This document shows positions 25,304 to 38,414 of a DNA stretch of 64,000 nucleotides, in pieces. The notes beneath the pieces were generated by a model, which searched no databases, was not told the DNA's origin, and worked only from the letters and a program-made list of their open reading frames with translations. Position 1 is the first letter of the stretch, and each line of letters starts with the position of its first letter. The stretch comes from Galbula dea (taxonomy: Eukaryota; Chordata; Aves; Piciformes; Galbulidae): assembly GCA_013399015.1 (NCBI GenBank), contig VWZX01008936.1:5035126-5099125 (forward strand). Reading direction: 5' to 3'. Both the position numbers and the translations under genes were made by a program.

Positions 25304-28300
25304 AGAGAGGTCCTCCTGGCAAACCTGAAAGATTAGACTTAAAAGCTGCCTCTCTCATTCCGGAAGACTTTTGGCCCACACTGCTCAATGCCATCTCTAA
25401 AGGACAGTCAGCTGTGGGCAGCAGGGCCACCCACACAGGTGTCTGCGCTGCCCTTTTGCACACGACAATATAGGAAACAAAGCAATGTTTCACTTTAAGT
25501 CAACTTAGAAATTTCTGAGTGTAACATAATGAATCACCTCAAGCAATATCAGGCATATTAAAAAGAAAATGACTTCTATCCCAAGGCTTTGTAACATATA
25601 GTCATGATCTCCAAGGAGCAAATTTTTCCTACTACTGATGGCATTCCAGTGGCCATGTTATCCAAATGTCTGATGTGAATTTATTTTATTTTTTTTTAAG
25701 AAATAACTCACATCTGTCCATAGACTTTAGTTTTCTGGAAGACTGAATACAATTTTAGAATCATCATTGTCAGCTGGCTGACAGCAATAAAGACAACATT
25801 CACTTTAAATAACCCTGAATTATATACAGTTGAGTAAATTTGAATTTGTTTTGCTTTAAGGTCTTCCAAAGTTGAAGCCAACATGCTGAACAAAAATATT
25901 AAACTATCTATAACCCTGTGTCAACATATGATGCTACTGGGAATGGTAAGTGAATTAATTTTCCAAGGAAAATTAATTACTTATGACTTACAGTTGTAAA
26001 AGCAAACAACGTAACTCTGGATTAGGGCACATTTAATTTCTGTTTGGAGTAGCGATTAAATTAATTTCATATAATTCATGGTATGTAATGGAAAGCAGAA
26101 CAAAGATGAAATCTTAGACAATGACTGACATAGAAAAAAGTGTATATTTATGTTCCTTATACAAAAATAAAGGTCACAGATATTAATCACTGTCCAGAGA
26201 AACATGATTTTAGTTTCTAAAATGATTTTTTTCACAACTGTTTGTTAGCAAAAGTGTTATTAGCAAGATAAAAATCTGAAAAGCAACAAATTACAAAACA
26301 TCAGAGAAATCTGGCATCTAATACTGTCTCTTAGTGAAAAGAGACTTCAATTTTCAGTGAGATCTATTGGATGACATAACTGTCACAGAGTTACTATGAG
26401 AAACAGCAACACTAACCAATTAATCCTACATTAAGTTCATCTTACTTTAAGGAAGAGGAAAAATTAATCACAGACCCAATATTTAAACAAATATGTACAT
26501 TAACACTGCACCACTGCTTCAAACAAAATGTAGGATTCTTATCAGTTACTTACATTTTACAGTAAACAATTACTGAGAAAAATAAACCCATAGCTCAAAT
26601 GAATCTAGGAAAGTTCTTGCATTCCATAATTTGATATTTGCTCAAACTATGTAAGAATAATTATTTTATGTATTTCAGTGCAAAGCATACCATGTTCTTA
26701 TTTTACATAATAACTACCACTAGAACCATACATATTAACAAACGATGTATGGCTTTAAAATGTCATAAGAATTTAATTGCCAGTTATGCTATCCTACTGA
26801 AGGTGAATACAAATTCATTGCTGATTCCAGATTTTGCATATCAAGTCAACAGCTGTTGTGCTATCAACTCACACAGAATTGCTCAAAAGTACCATAATAT
26901 TAGTATTTTTCCCTATGAGTCAAATGCATATACTGTTAATTCATGTAACCAAAACAACAGATGCAACAGATGACCGCTGCACAGCAAACAGTGACTACAG
27001 AATTCCACTAACAAATAATATTTACATTGATGATGTTTAAATTGACCCCCCACACACATTCAAAGCAAGTGATTCACGTCCCCACTGCCACTGTTACCTG
27101 ACTTTGGACAGCAAAGACATGCTTTTACTAAGGTCCCAGTTTGATCAATTTTATCATTATAATATTTACATTAAAACCTGACTAGTATTCACAACATAGT
27201 ATCTTAAACATTAACTTACATCACATAAAAGATGAACGTTTGAGCCTGAAATGCAAGTTATATGAACACATAGTAAGTAATCTGCAGCTCTCTGGCTGGT
27301 TTTTACTATAAGTATTTTTAAGGACATTTAAAAACAAGAACTTCTGTTATGAAAATTTAATTGGGACCTACATGAAAGGAGTGGAAAAATTTTTCAATGC
27401 TAAAATTGTGTACTTTCAGTTATGGTTATTAAACACTTGAAAAGTAAACAGGAAGCCCAACAGCACTGCACATATTTCAGAAACTGTTCAATCAAAATAC
27501 TTTTGGAAAGACAGGCTTTATCATCTTCTCTTCTGTTTCAGCTTTTAGTCAAAAAAGTGTTTCCTAACATACACAGAAAACCTGTATCAAGGCAATTTGC
27601 AGGATTTCAGCCTCAACTCCTATTTTGCTCTTCTTGCCACTTGGCTACCACATCAGAACAGCCTCTTGAAAGACTTTAAATCAGCCTGGCTGGCCTGTAA
27701 CTCAGATTGCTTATGTTTTAACCAGCTCTGCCCAAGTACATTTATGGAAAGGCAAAAAGAAGAATTAAAATTAATATCAGACAGGCTTGCATAGAGAGTT
27801 CCCTATGTCTGGGCAATTCTACTCGGGAGTTCCTATCTGCTGCTTTTGTGGTGGTCTGGAAGTAAACAGCCTGTACACCTATTTTCCATGAACAACACCA
27901 CATATAATTTTAAACCAATTAGGCACAAATCACATGAGAAAGTTTGCATGGAGTCTGTTGTCATGTGGCAACAAAAAACTTCCTATCAAACTTCTGCCAG
28001 GAGAGCTGGTAATTAAGCAATCAGAAACAAACTGACAAGAGAGGGCAAATCTGTCTAGCAGCTGTTTCCTGTCAACACCCTTAGATCATCCCACCTCAGT
28101 ACACTAACTTCTTCTGAAGCTCCCCTGCCTTAGCTAAAACCTCAGCAGCTCTATAAAACTCACATAGACAGACACAAGACTCTCTAATAATAAATAGCAG
28201 TGATACAAGAGGGGGTTTATTAGCAGTAATGTCTAAAATTTACCTGTAGTTCAGGTTGAGGACCCTCACACATCTCTGACAAGTTTTCAAATGCTGTCTA

Positions 28301-30851
28301 CAGTGCATTTTTGGTGACAGCAGTGAAAAGAGATGCAGTCCATGGGCAGCTTCGTGAGTGACATGTGCAGATGCAGTGATACCGCTGTGCTCTTGCACTC
28401 TTTGTAAATATACATGCACACATTTTCCTTCACTTCCTTAAAGGGGCAGCATCGCACCTCAGCCAGCTGCTAAGTCTTCTTGGAGATGCCAGAAAATATA
28501 CAGTATGCTAACTAAAATCATTAATAATACAACTGTTATCTTCTTTCTCTATCCCTTTGTTTTGCTATAACTGGCCATAAGGGACTAGCAAAAGTTTATT
28601 GTGCTTTGCTGACAGGACAGTCTGTTTCTCTTTGTCAGTTAGAGAACAGGTAGACACAACCAAAGAGACTGCCAAGTTAAAGGATATAAACCATCCCTGG
28701 CAGCCAGCAAAACTGCTGCTGAAGATTCCATTACACAAAATTCCCAGAGGTGTAACTTACTGGGAAAGGAATCTTAAGTTTTGCACACCTACTTCACTGA
28801 GGTGGGGAAGCATCCAGAAGACATCACAAGGTGATTACCTCTTCCTGACAAAGCTGTCTGCAAAGATTTATGTTCCCCTGGATGTCAGGCAGCTTGGTTC
28901 ACAGAGCTTTACTTTTCAAAACAAAAAGCACATAGTTTACCCTAAAATTAAAGTTGGGCAAAACCACATATGATTTTTGCTTGATTTCCTCACAGAGGTA
29001 ATGCTTTACCCCTACCACAAGAAAATTAAAAGATTCCATAAGTTGCTGGGTGTTAGAAATCCCGCAATAAATCCAAATGTATTCACCAGCCTACGTATCC
29101 ACTTCCTTCTTTTGAAATACGCCTTTTCCCTGCTGACAAGACTCTCTTTTTTTGCCTGTATTTAACAATATATTACAGGTAAAGCCACCTCATACCTCAA
29201 AACATGTTTTGTACACCTTAAAACTTTGAGTACTCCTCTCCCCTTTCCACAAATTTCAAAGCAAGCAACTCCTTACAGCATGCTTCAAAAACATTCTGGG
29301 ACAATAGTCTTTATACAGGAGACTACAGGTTCACAGGAAAGGTTTAAGTTTCCTTTATTAAGGAGCAGAACAAAGAGCACTGTGAAATACTATCCCACCT
29401 GTCCCTGTCTTTCAAGTCCCGGTGAGTTTGTTCACAGACAAAGATGCAGCAACAGAAGCAGCAGAATTTGTCCTGTTACTATAATAGGTTTTTTTATTTA
29501 CAATAATGGCAATATATCCTTTAGTCTGTGCTATTTAGGAATTCCTTTAGTATCAGAATAGCCAGTTTCTCTCACAATACCTTAAGAGTTTCAGCCAGAC
29601 TCCAGACCATCAGTATATTTCATATTACAAATATTTTTCAACTTACGGTACACCCATAATTAACCTGTTGCCATATGCAGCCAAAAAGGAGTGATATGCA
29701 TTCATTAATAAGTTGTCTGATACTGTGAGATACACAGATGTGAACACTGGTATCCTTTGATGCTTAGCACTGAAGAAAAGGTTCTCTTCATGCAACCATT
29801 CCAATCAAAGTAGAGAAAACAATTAGCAAGCTCACAAAATTGCAATTATATCCTAGGAGATTCATTCTGTGTCTAACTGTATGTATATATTCAGTGTAGT
29901 AATACAGAAGTGTTTTGCAGACAGTGTTCAACTGGGTGTTGAAACCTGCAACCTACAATTCTGACCAGCAGACAACATTCCTGCTGAACTGAGTTTCCAC
30001 AGGAGCTATGTGAATCATGCAATATAAAGCACTGCTCACCTAATAAGACATAACATTTGCTTAATCAGAAAAATGTAAGTTGCAAACCCACAAAGATTTG
30101 TTTTAATAAGCTTAATAAAGCAAGCTCAAGTTTGAGGGTGTTTTGACAATTGCACCACAGAAATTTAAAAGAGGACTTTTGCACATCATCTGTCATCTTA
30201 CTCTGACATCATAGGTGAGTGATTCTCCTGTGCTATCCAAGTAGCGCACCTAACTACTCATGCATCCTATGAGTAAGTTAACAAAAACCCTCACTGTGAA
30301 AAATGGACATTTCTGACCTAAAAAAACCCATCAGTCAGCTCCTGTATTTTGCTCTATGTTAAAATAATAATAAAAGCATACTATGCTAAAAGATATATAA
30401 CCAAAATCAGATACAGAGAAGGATACAGTGTCTCTTCTATTTCATCATTTAAAGCTGTGCATCTACTTTCAGGAAAAAGTAAGAAAGATTTTCTTAAACC
30501 ACACAAATTCTTTGTGATGGCCAATGTCCAGATGACAACTCATTTGCAATCACTAATTCACAGCTTTCTTTTGCTTAGCAGCATCCCATTTAAACATCAG
30601 TTTTCAAGTTTCCACTGTTAGAGAAACTACAACATTTAGTTTACCCAAAATACTGGTTTAGAAAGTAAAGAAGTATATTTAAAATCTGTTAAGCTTCAGA
30701 ATGGCTTAACAACCACAGCTACCAAGTTATCTTTGCTAGGATTTTGTAAGACTAGGTTGACAAAAAGACTACATTGCAAGGGACAAGCCAGCTTCTCTTG
30801 TGGGAAAGACAACAAACAGAAATAAACCATATGCTTGTTCAGCCCACACTT

Positions 30852-30908
30852 CACAGAATCACAGAATCATTACGGTTGGAAAGGACCCTCAAGATCATCT
30901 AGTCCACC
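30852..30908 (-). mobile_element. CR1 LINE 3' terminal fragment (about 57 bp), minus orientation
   Basis: The plus strand has cacagaatcacagaatcatt, then acggttggaaaggaccctca and AGATCATCTAGTCCACC, the reverse complement of a CR1 3' end. It is nearly identical over this core to the copy at 8699, suggesting the same subfamily. Only the extreme 3' end is present; sequence after about 30908 is not recognisable as CR1. Confidence 0.9.
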
Positions 30909-33900
30909 TGTGTCAGGCTGACCCACCTGTATCTGATCTTACTCTTGTACTTACAGATTTTGATACTTGTATTTCCAAAATGTTGCTATAGTTCACCTCC
31001 AACCTTAGTAACTATTAAGAATTAAATATACAGTCAGTGCTCAGAAGAGTAATAAAAATTTAAATGATGCTGCTGTTTAGAAATGAGGTGAACACCACAC
31101 CTTCCCAATACCCATCCTGTCACACAGGCACTCACCGGAGAAGGTCTGTAGAAAGACCTTACAGCAGCAATGCCACAGACATCTTTTGAGGAAGGAGGAA
31201 GATTGATTAAAGAATGAAACAAACTAGAAGGGCTACAACCAGTTTCAGCCATTTGCAGGACAGGCCACTAACATTCTGCCTCCACTGCCCACTGGTTCTC
31301 CCTCATTAACCTGAGTATAGCTTGGCACTGAGGCAGAGATGGAAGGACCCATGCAGCAACAACAGAAAATATTCTATACTGCCTTTCAGGAGAAAGGAAG
31401 AAACTTCCTTCCTTCAAACAGGAACTGAATACAACTTCAGTGAGATGCCTGATAGTAACTAGCTGGCTGTAGACTTTAAAGTGGTTTATATCTGCAATGC
31501 TATAATTAAGACTGAACTGGTCTGATTAGGGAGGAAGTATATCTGATTAAAAGTGTTCCCTAAAGTTGCACTGTCATTTAATAAAACATACCCCTTTTTT
31601 GGGGGAGAAAAACCCAAACCTAAAAGGTATATCAAATTTTAATTGAAAATATAAAATGTCCTACAGGTAATAATCAAATGCAAAACTGATGCACTTCAAT
31701 AAGGAGAGGAACACAGGGAGGAAACAGGACAGTAGGGACAGAAAAAGCATTTCCAAATTTAATTATTACTAGGCATTCTGATTTAGGCTTTATGAAATTC
31801 TCATTTGATCAGGACTTTCCAGCAATATATAGAAAATAAACCAAGAATTTGCTCAACCTTTTTTTTTTTTCCCCCTGAAGGAACTGCTACTTAGGAGTAT
31901 TGTTTACAAACTGTATTTATTTGACACAATGTTCCAGCTACATCTTAAATCCTCCCACTTCAGGCATTACAGAACTACTCATATTGTCTCCTACATCATT
32001 TTGGGATGTTAATCTCCCAAATGTGCCAAACACTGAAGATGTCACCACATACAGAAATATATCATAATCTGATTTTTTTGCTCCAAAAATTATAAAGACC
32101 AAATAGGATGTTGCTTTTTCAAGGTCAGACACTGTGCACATTGTTTAACATTAAACATGACTTGTCAAAAATTCTGATCCTTCAACACCCACCAGATAGT
32201 TTGTTCTCAGGCTACAGGTGACTTTGAGCTCCACCTAACTCTTTCCCTCCAGGTTACTGATTTTTTAGCATCCAATTTTTTTAGCACATTAGCAAAAGAC
32301 TAACTAAACTTAGCATAGTCCCTTAGCATTATTTCTCCTTTCTCTGCCTTATAAAATAGCTTCAGATTTAGAGTTTTTGAAAGATTATTAATGTAATTCC
32401 CCATTTACCTGAGGCTGTCTTTCTTTGATAGGGACTGGTGGACAGAATGTTTATGCTAGTGCTGTTTTATTCTCCCACGAAAAGTTAAGCTTCTATTTGG
32501 CATGAAGGATTTTTTTTTCCCCTATTCTTTAGACATTGCTTTACTTTTTATTCATTTTCTTTGCTCTAGAACTCAATATCCTCACTGCAATCTTTGTGAA
32601 ACAGCTTTGTTCTTAGCTCTTATCAACATCTTCCAAGATAGTTACAACTGCAGGGGTAATTCACCAGCCAAAATTTAGTGTGCAGCGTAATAAAAGTCTT
32701 GAGTCAGTAAGTGCTTCTTCTACAATAGAAATTTAACTTTGAACTGGCATGGGGAGGTGGCAAGGCAAATACATTCTGTATCAGGCAGAGTCTGGGCATC
32801 ATCTTCATGTTCAACTACAGAAGAAATCATAATAATATGGCCTGAAAGTGACAAATTAATTTTGGCTAGGTTCCTGTCTGGGAGGAAAGAACAATTTTCC
32901 TAATGAGATAAAGATGAAGGAAGACAAGTACCTTTAGGCAACTGGAATTTGGTCTGAAAGAGGCTCTAATAAATCAGGTTGTGCTTCTCTTTGTTTAAGG
33001 AAATATCTGTTAGGATATTCAGGACCTGTTTATTTTTCCCTGACAAACCCGATTTTCTTAGGAGTTCATAAACTCAGAAACGTAACTTGAAAAGAGAATA
33101 AAAGCAGTTAGTAAAGTACAAACTTCTTTTTTTTCCCCTCATCTAACATAAGCAAACACAAATTCCAACTAATGGGACTCACTTTTCCAAGATCTCCTGC
33201 TATCTGGAAACTCAGGTTTCCATACCCAAAGTATCCATGCCCAAGTGAGCATATTTTCTTGGAAAAAAACTAGAAAACGCCAATGTTGTCACAAACACAT
33301 ACATGAAATACCAAAGAGGCCAGGTGTGAGAGATCCAAAATCCCATGGAAGCAGCAAGTACAGAAGTACTCTTGGGAGGGAAGGGGAGAGGGGGGCACAG
33401 ACTCCAGACTTTGAGAAAGCTCCTATTTTGAGCAGCAGATTTAACAGATGACCACTTCACTCTAGCGCTACTGTCACTGCTGGTAGGAGCAGCTCCTGCC
33501 CAGGGTGGTCACTCAGCTGACCATACAATGTTCTTGTGTCACAGACCATTACAAAAGCTATAGGCTTCCTCATGCAGGTTCTGCTTCAACAGTCTCTCAC
33601 TTGAACTTCTGAGAAAAAAAATCCCAGAAAAGAGAACTTAATGTCTCTGCCACTGCCTTTCAAGTAGAGTAGTTTGGGACCACAAGCTGTCTTAAAAGGA
33701 CAGAGAGGCCATGTCCCAGGTCAACCAAAACTCAGTCTGCTGGGGAAGCATAGCTCCAGATCAACTCCTCCCTGAAGCCATGCATTGTTGCCCCTCCCCT
33801 GTGCCCACCCAGAACATCACATAGCCATTACCAACACCAGAAAAGGACTAGGGCACTTGAGGAGGAGTAGAAGAAAAGGCAGGATCGCTCCTTCAAGGGA

Positions 33901-36548
33901 GCTCATATTCTGATCAACACAGTAGAAAACGTAACCACCCCTCAGAAAAAGCCCCCACAGTCCTGCTTGCACTACACAGCTTCCACATGCATCAGTATAG
34001 CAGCACACAGTCTCAGCTTGCCTCTGCCTCCTAAGGGCAGGACTAATCTCTGTCTGTCCCTCAGGACAAGAATGCCAAAATGTGGATTTGTCAGATTCTC
34101 AAATATCAATTTCAGGGTGTTTAAGAAAGGAGAGGTCATATTTAAATGCTAGGTTTACAGTTACAGTGGGCTAAGAAAGTTACCACCTCTATGAAAAACC
34201 TGTTGCATTTTTGATCTAGACTGCCAATTTCATATTTCATCCCAGAAATGAATAACAAAAGCTGCAGCCAGCAATTAGATTATAAATTAAAACACAGTAA
34301 AATCTTCCAAATTGTCTTGGATAATATATAAAATTCTATACCTGATATACTTTACTTGAGGGATTATAACAGCTATTATTCTGGGATGCCCTGTACAACA
34401 CAACAGCTTTTTCCCTGTCTGCCCTCTGAGACACCAGGCAAGTGCCTGTTCTCTCTGAAGGAAGACCAGTTATAACAGCTTAATTCCTCTTCTCTTCCCT
34501 GCCACAAGAAAACTCTGATATGCAAAGAACAGCAGATTTTCTGGCTTTCTGAAGAGCACAAATTTGCTTTCAACAATGTCACAGAAATCTCTAGTATCTC
34601 AGAAATTTCTATCTTCGAAAAAGCATCTTACAGCTTCTTTAGTAATGCTTCTAACAGGAAGGTGTATCTATCTCTGAGGATTTACTCAAAACATAATGAG
34701 GAGACTTAAAAGTACAGACTACTGGGATCAAACAATTTTTGAGGTCTACCTTTACCACCAGAGTCTTAGGAATTATAACTCTAAAACTTTTCATATAACC
34801 AGCTTGGACATGACAAAATAATGCAATTGGGCATTTACTTGTAAAACACCTCAAGAAGTTTCTAAAAGGGCCAGGAACATGGTACTTGCCCTGCTCTGTT
34901 TCACTGCAAAATAAATGATGTCAGCATCAGTCACTGAGGCAACTGTGAACCGCTGCAAAATGTTCATTGCAACATTCATCTGATGATGCCATTCTCCCAC
35001 AAGCACACAACCACCCCCACCACCATGCTGCTTTGCTTTAGATCTGCGCTCGCACACTGTGCACGTGGGCCACAGTAGCTACTGAGAATCCAAACCAATA
35101 CCTCCTACCCACAGCAATGCAAGTTCCCAATGCCTAAGAACTCACAGTATACTTCAAATAGTAAAATATTCACATTAACAATTGATGTTTTCAAATGTTT
35201 AAAAACCAGCCAACTTGCTCTCAAAGTGGTGCCATAGTATTTTGAGATTCTTTTTAACACTTTTTTCCTTAAAGCAAGAACAGAAATCTGTACCACTTTT
35301 CATTATTGTTATTGCTGCTACTGTAATAAAAATAAACAGTGGTTCTCCACAAGTGAGGAAATGAACTATGCTTCAGATTGAAGCTCCTCTTTTTGCCAGA
35401 TGACCACCCTCTGATTTATACCCAACGTTAGAGCACATTTTTAGTGAAACCTGGATACATATGTTAAAGGAATCTACAGAACTTCAGCCCTTCAATCTAA
35501 TTTTCTTCAAAAACTCTGGTATAGATCACACTGAAGGAACAGTTCTATAAGTTAGTTTTACCAGAAAGTTTTGCAGTTAGCAAGCAACACGAGTACATTG
35601 TATAGTCTGTGGCAACACAAGTAGGGCCTGCAAAAGAAGTGTTGAGCACTACCTTAACTCACTAAAATGTTGACCTTGGTTCTTTCAAAACTAAATAAAC
35701 ACTTTGAAATTTTTTCATTGCACCTTTCTTTGTCACACCACCTTTAGCAGTTGCACTAAAGAATTCTAGGCAGCTAATTGCACTCTATCCCATTAACTGT
35801 CACACACCAACCTGGAAGCACAGATCCAGGCATTTCTGTGCTTTCTGTTCTAAATTCTGTTCCAGTCTTTCAAATTTACTCACATTCTATAGTTTCAAAA
35901 ATACAGACAATATACTTCTGTTTGGTGGGACTTAAGCACATACATAGATGCTGTCCTGAATGGATGCCAACATACTATAAAATTACAATAACCTATGTAC
36001 CACCTCTCAATACCATTCACTTTATAAAGACACTTTTGAAAGTAAAGGTTACTTCTCAGAAATATCCTACAAAAATGTATAAAAGTAAGAATTGTCAAAC
36101 ATTTTCCAATTCAGCTTTAGTAAAGGAAAACTTCTAAACAAATACTTTTATTACAAACTTCTAAGAAGGAATTCACCTAATAGTACAAATTAATGGCTTC
36201 AAAATGGAGGATCAATATCTCATTGTACTTTACACAAAGAGCTAAACCCCATTGCTGTAATAACACAAAAAAAAGACAAAGCTTTACAGATCAGGTTACC
36301 TGTCTGATTTGATGTTTTTAATAGGCTATACATCTGGCTACAGCCATTGCAGAGTCTCAATCACAATTGTTAAAAGTAGTGATTAAAAAAAGAGGCAGTT
36401 TATGACTTCTAGGTATTTACTACCATTCTATCAACTCTACAAAAGTCTTTTAAAGGAGACATAACTAGTTGACAATTATAAAGCAGCATTGTGGTGTTGC
36501 TCTATAGCATGACAGGTTACTTAGATTAAATGATACGTATTATCTTAC

Positions 36549-36631
36549 CTGATACATTCCAACTCCTATGTGTTTGGGCTCAATTTTCACTAGCTCAGCT
36601 AATGGGTCTTGGACACGTCTAGCTATGGAAA
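36549..36631 (-). CDS. SRBD1: SRBD1 internal exon B (YqgF end, QDPLAELVKIEPK motif), 83 bp
   Basis: The minus-strand acceptor is TTCTTTTTCAG and the donor is TATCAG|GTAAGATA. The exon gives two bases completing a codon plus 27 whole codons, so it ends in phase 0. It encodes SIARRVQDPLAELVKIEPKH followed by IGVGMYQ. The SIARR..QDPLAELVKIEPK block and the IGVG.YQ motif are among the most conserved stretches of bacterial Tex and its animal relatives, and they close the YqgF/RuvC-like domain. The next exon begins with HDV, which restores the family motif IGVG.YQHDV across the junction. That exact fit over a 30-kb intron is strong evidence that the two exons belong to one gene. If this intron were retained, an in-frame TAA would follow after two codons. 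Confidence 0.95.
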
Positions 36632-37140
36632 CTGAAAAAGAATTAGAAAACAACTACGGGTTATCAGAAGAATGTAACTGGGTTTGCTTTTTTTTTTAAA
36701 AAGGTACTACATATTTAATCTTTTTTTTTTTTTAACCTGTAAATACTGAATAATACAGCAGAAACCTGTTAGACACAGGACATGAAATGTGTATTAATCA
36801 AACCTTTACCTGAATAATTCAAACGAAGAACCAAGGAGATTTCAAAGTGTAATCATGACATATAGAAGTTTTTTCAGGCCACAGAGTTAATAAACAGAAC
36901 TGTGTACACTGTATTTTATCTTGTATCCATACTAAATGGATTACATCTAAAATTAAACTCTGAAGTAGCCTTTAACCTTAAATCACAGATATGTAGAAAC
37001 AAATAAACACTTAAAAACCAATGGAGTAACTGTTCACAGACATTTATTTAATAAAGTATTTCCTAAAATACATTATATACTTGTATATAATTCAACCATA
37101 AAATTCATTGTTCACTTCAGAAATGGTTCTTGGACCACCC

Positions 37141-37383
37141 TGACAGTAAATCAGTTTTCTTGTGTTCAGACAGAATTCATTGTGTTTCAATCTGTGCCCA
37201 TCGCCTCTTATCCTGGCAGCGGGCACTATTGAGAAGAATCTGCCTTTCTTCTTCATTCCCTCCCATCAGGAATTTATCCATAAGACCCCCTAAGACTCCT
37301 CTTCTCCAGGCTGAACACTGCCAGTTCTCTCAGGTTCTCCTTGCATGAAAAGTGCTCCAGTCCTTTAATCATATTTGCAGCCC
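37141..37383 (-). mobile_element. CR1 LINE fragment (C-terminal ORF2 region), minus orientation
   Basis: Read on the minus strand, this matches the CR1 region after reverse transcriptase: a segment giving KGLEHFSCKENLRELAVFSL, then EKRSLRG and a GGNEEERQILLNSA-like stretch. On the plus strand the blocks TTCTCCAGGCTGAACACTGC and GTGCTCCAGTCCTTTAATCA are diagnostic. The copy is old and truncated at both ends, with no 3' tail. The open frame at 37130-37348 on the plus strand is a shadow of it. Confidence 0.85.
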
Positions 37384-38296
37384 TAATTTAAACAGTAATT
37401 ACCAGTACTGCAGGGCGTTAAAGACTTCACAGCATTTCAGAAAAGGACTTCACTAAACACAGATACTTGAAGCCAGAACACATAGACCTAACACTCAATG
37501 GCTATGTAGTCTTCTCAAACCACAACCAAAAAGTTTATCAACTAAATGCAGCATTAGAAAGTTCACTTTTAAAGCTTTACACAGCTAAATGCACAGCTAA
37601 TATTAAACTCATCGCAAGCTCATGAAAGAATTTCCATATCCTGTATTATCCATTTTAACATATACTGATAATGGCAGTTTGCTAGCTAGGCTCAGAGGGC
37701 ACTGTGCTGGTGACATCTGCTATGTCTGCGTCTCCAGTAGAGAAGGTCTGAATTCACAGGCAATCAAAGAGAAATCCCCAAAGGTTAACCACTTTAAGTA
37801 CAACAACAATTCATATTAATTACTTGGAAATACTTGTGGTACCTACTGCCCATCAGCTAGCAAAAGTGGAAGAAAACATTGATGAAAGTAGTATTGATCC
37901 AAACCAGGAAACTTCCAAAACTATGTATTACTTCTGAATGCATTTACCTCTACGTATAGGTAGTCTACTTGTCTTTCAGCAAGCTTTACTAAACTTGACT
38001 TGGTTAATAGCTATACACTGTATTAGAGAATTTTCTCTTAGTTTCACCTAATGGCAAAACACATTTCAAAAGTTATGTTTTAGATAACCCAGGAGCAAAT
38101 ATCTTTCACTGTCCACATCTCCTTTCATTACATCCTTTAAAACCAGACGATTTTATGGGTAGGTTGATAGAGGAATTTTTCAAGCATAACATTCTCTTGG
38201 GAACCCTCAATTAAAAAGCAAAATTTACTCCTCTTGTCATAACAGCTAGGTTGACAATGCTGTCATGTCCCTACGAGGCTTCCAGTGGAGGTGCAG

Positions 38297-38414
38297 GACC
38301 TGATCCAGCAAAGCACTTCAGCACAGATGCATGTCAGTACTCCCACTGGAATCAGCAAAACTATTCACATGCATAAAGTTACATGGACATTTAAGCACTT
38401 TCCTGGATCAGGCC
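38297..38414. repeat. Palindromic, MITE-like element with inverted ends (about 118 bp)
   Basis: The left end gacctgatccagcaaagcac and the reverse complement of the right end, ggcctgatccaggaaagtgc, differ at only a few positions over about 20 bp, forming terminal inverted repeats. The interior contains cccactggaatcagc and catgcataaagtta, resembling the widespread CCTGATCC...GGATCAGG palindromes that I recall from reptile and bird genomes. I cannot name the family with certainty. It has no coding capacity and is probably an old non-autonomous DNA transposon or palindromic repeat. The inverted ends are seen directly; the classification is inference. Confidence 0.6.

Larger units (their letters stand above)
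6075..36548 (-). other. Large SRBD1 intron between exons B and C (about 30.5 kb)
   Basis: The acceptor is at 6075-6076 and the donor at 36547-36548 (minus strand). Most of it is AT-rich sequence without recognisable content. Identified inside it are three CR1 pieces (8699-8946, 17100-18063, 30852-30908), small tandem duplications (11818-11857, 14392-14429, 16745-16778), A- or T-rich runs (21131-21159, 25281-25303, 31859-31871), a G-run near 23704-23712, and a GC-richer island at about 24160-24490 with a 163-codon minus-strand open frame. Exons B and C join at the family motif IGVG.YQ|HDV without loss, so no constitutive coding exon lies between them. A nested gene or alternative exon cannot be excluded by eye. 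Confidence 0.8.

Noticed and set aside
28599..28973. 124-codon plus-strand open frame
   Set aside because: No recognisable domain and no supporting transcript signals; treated as chance.
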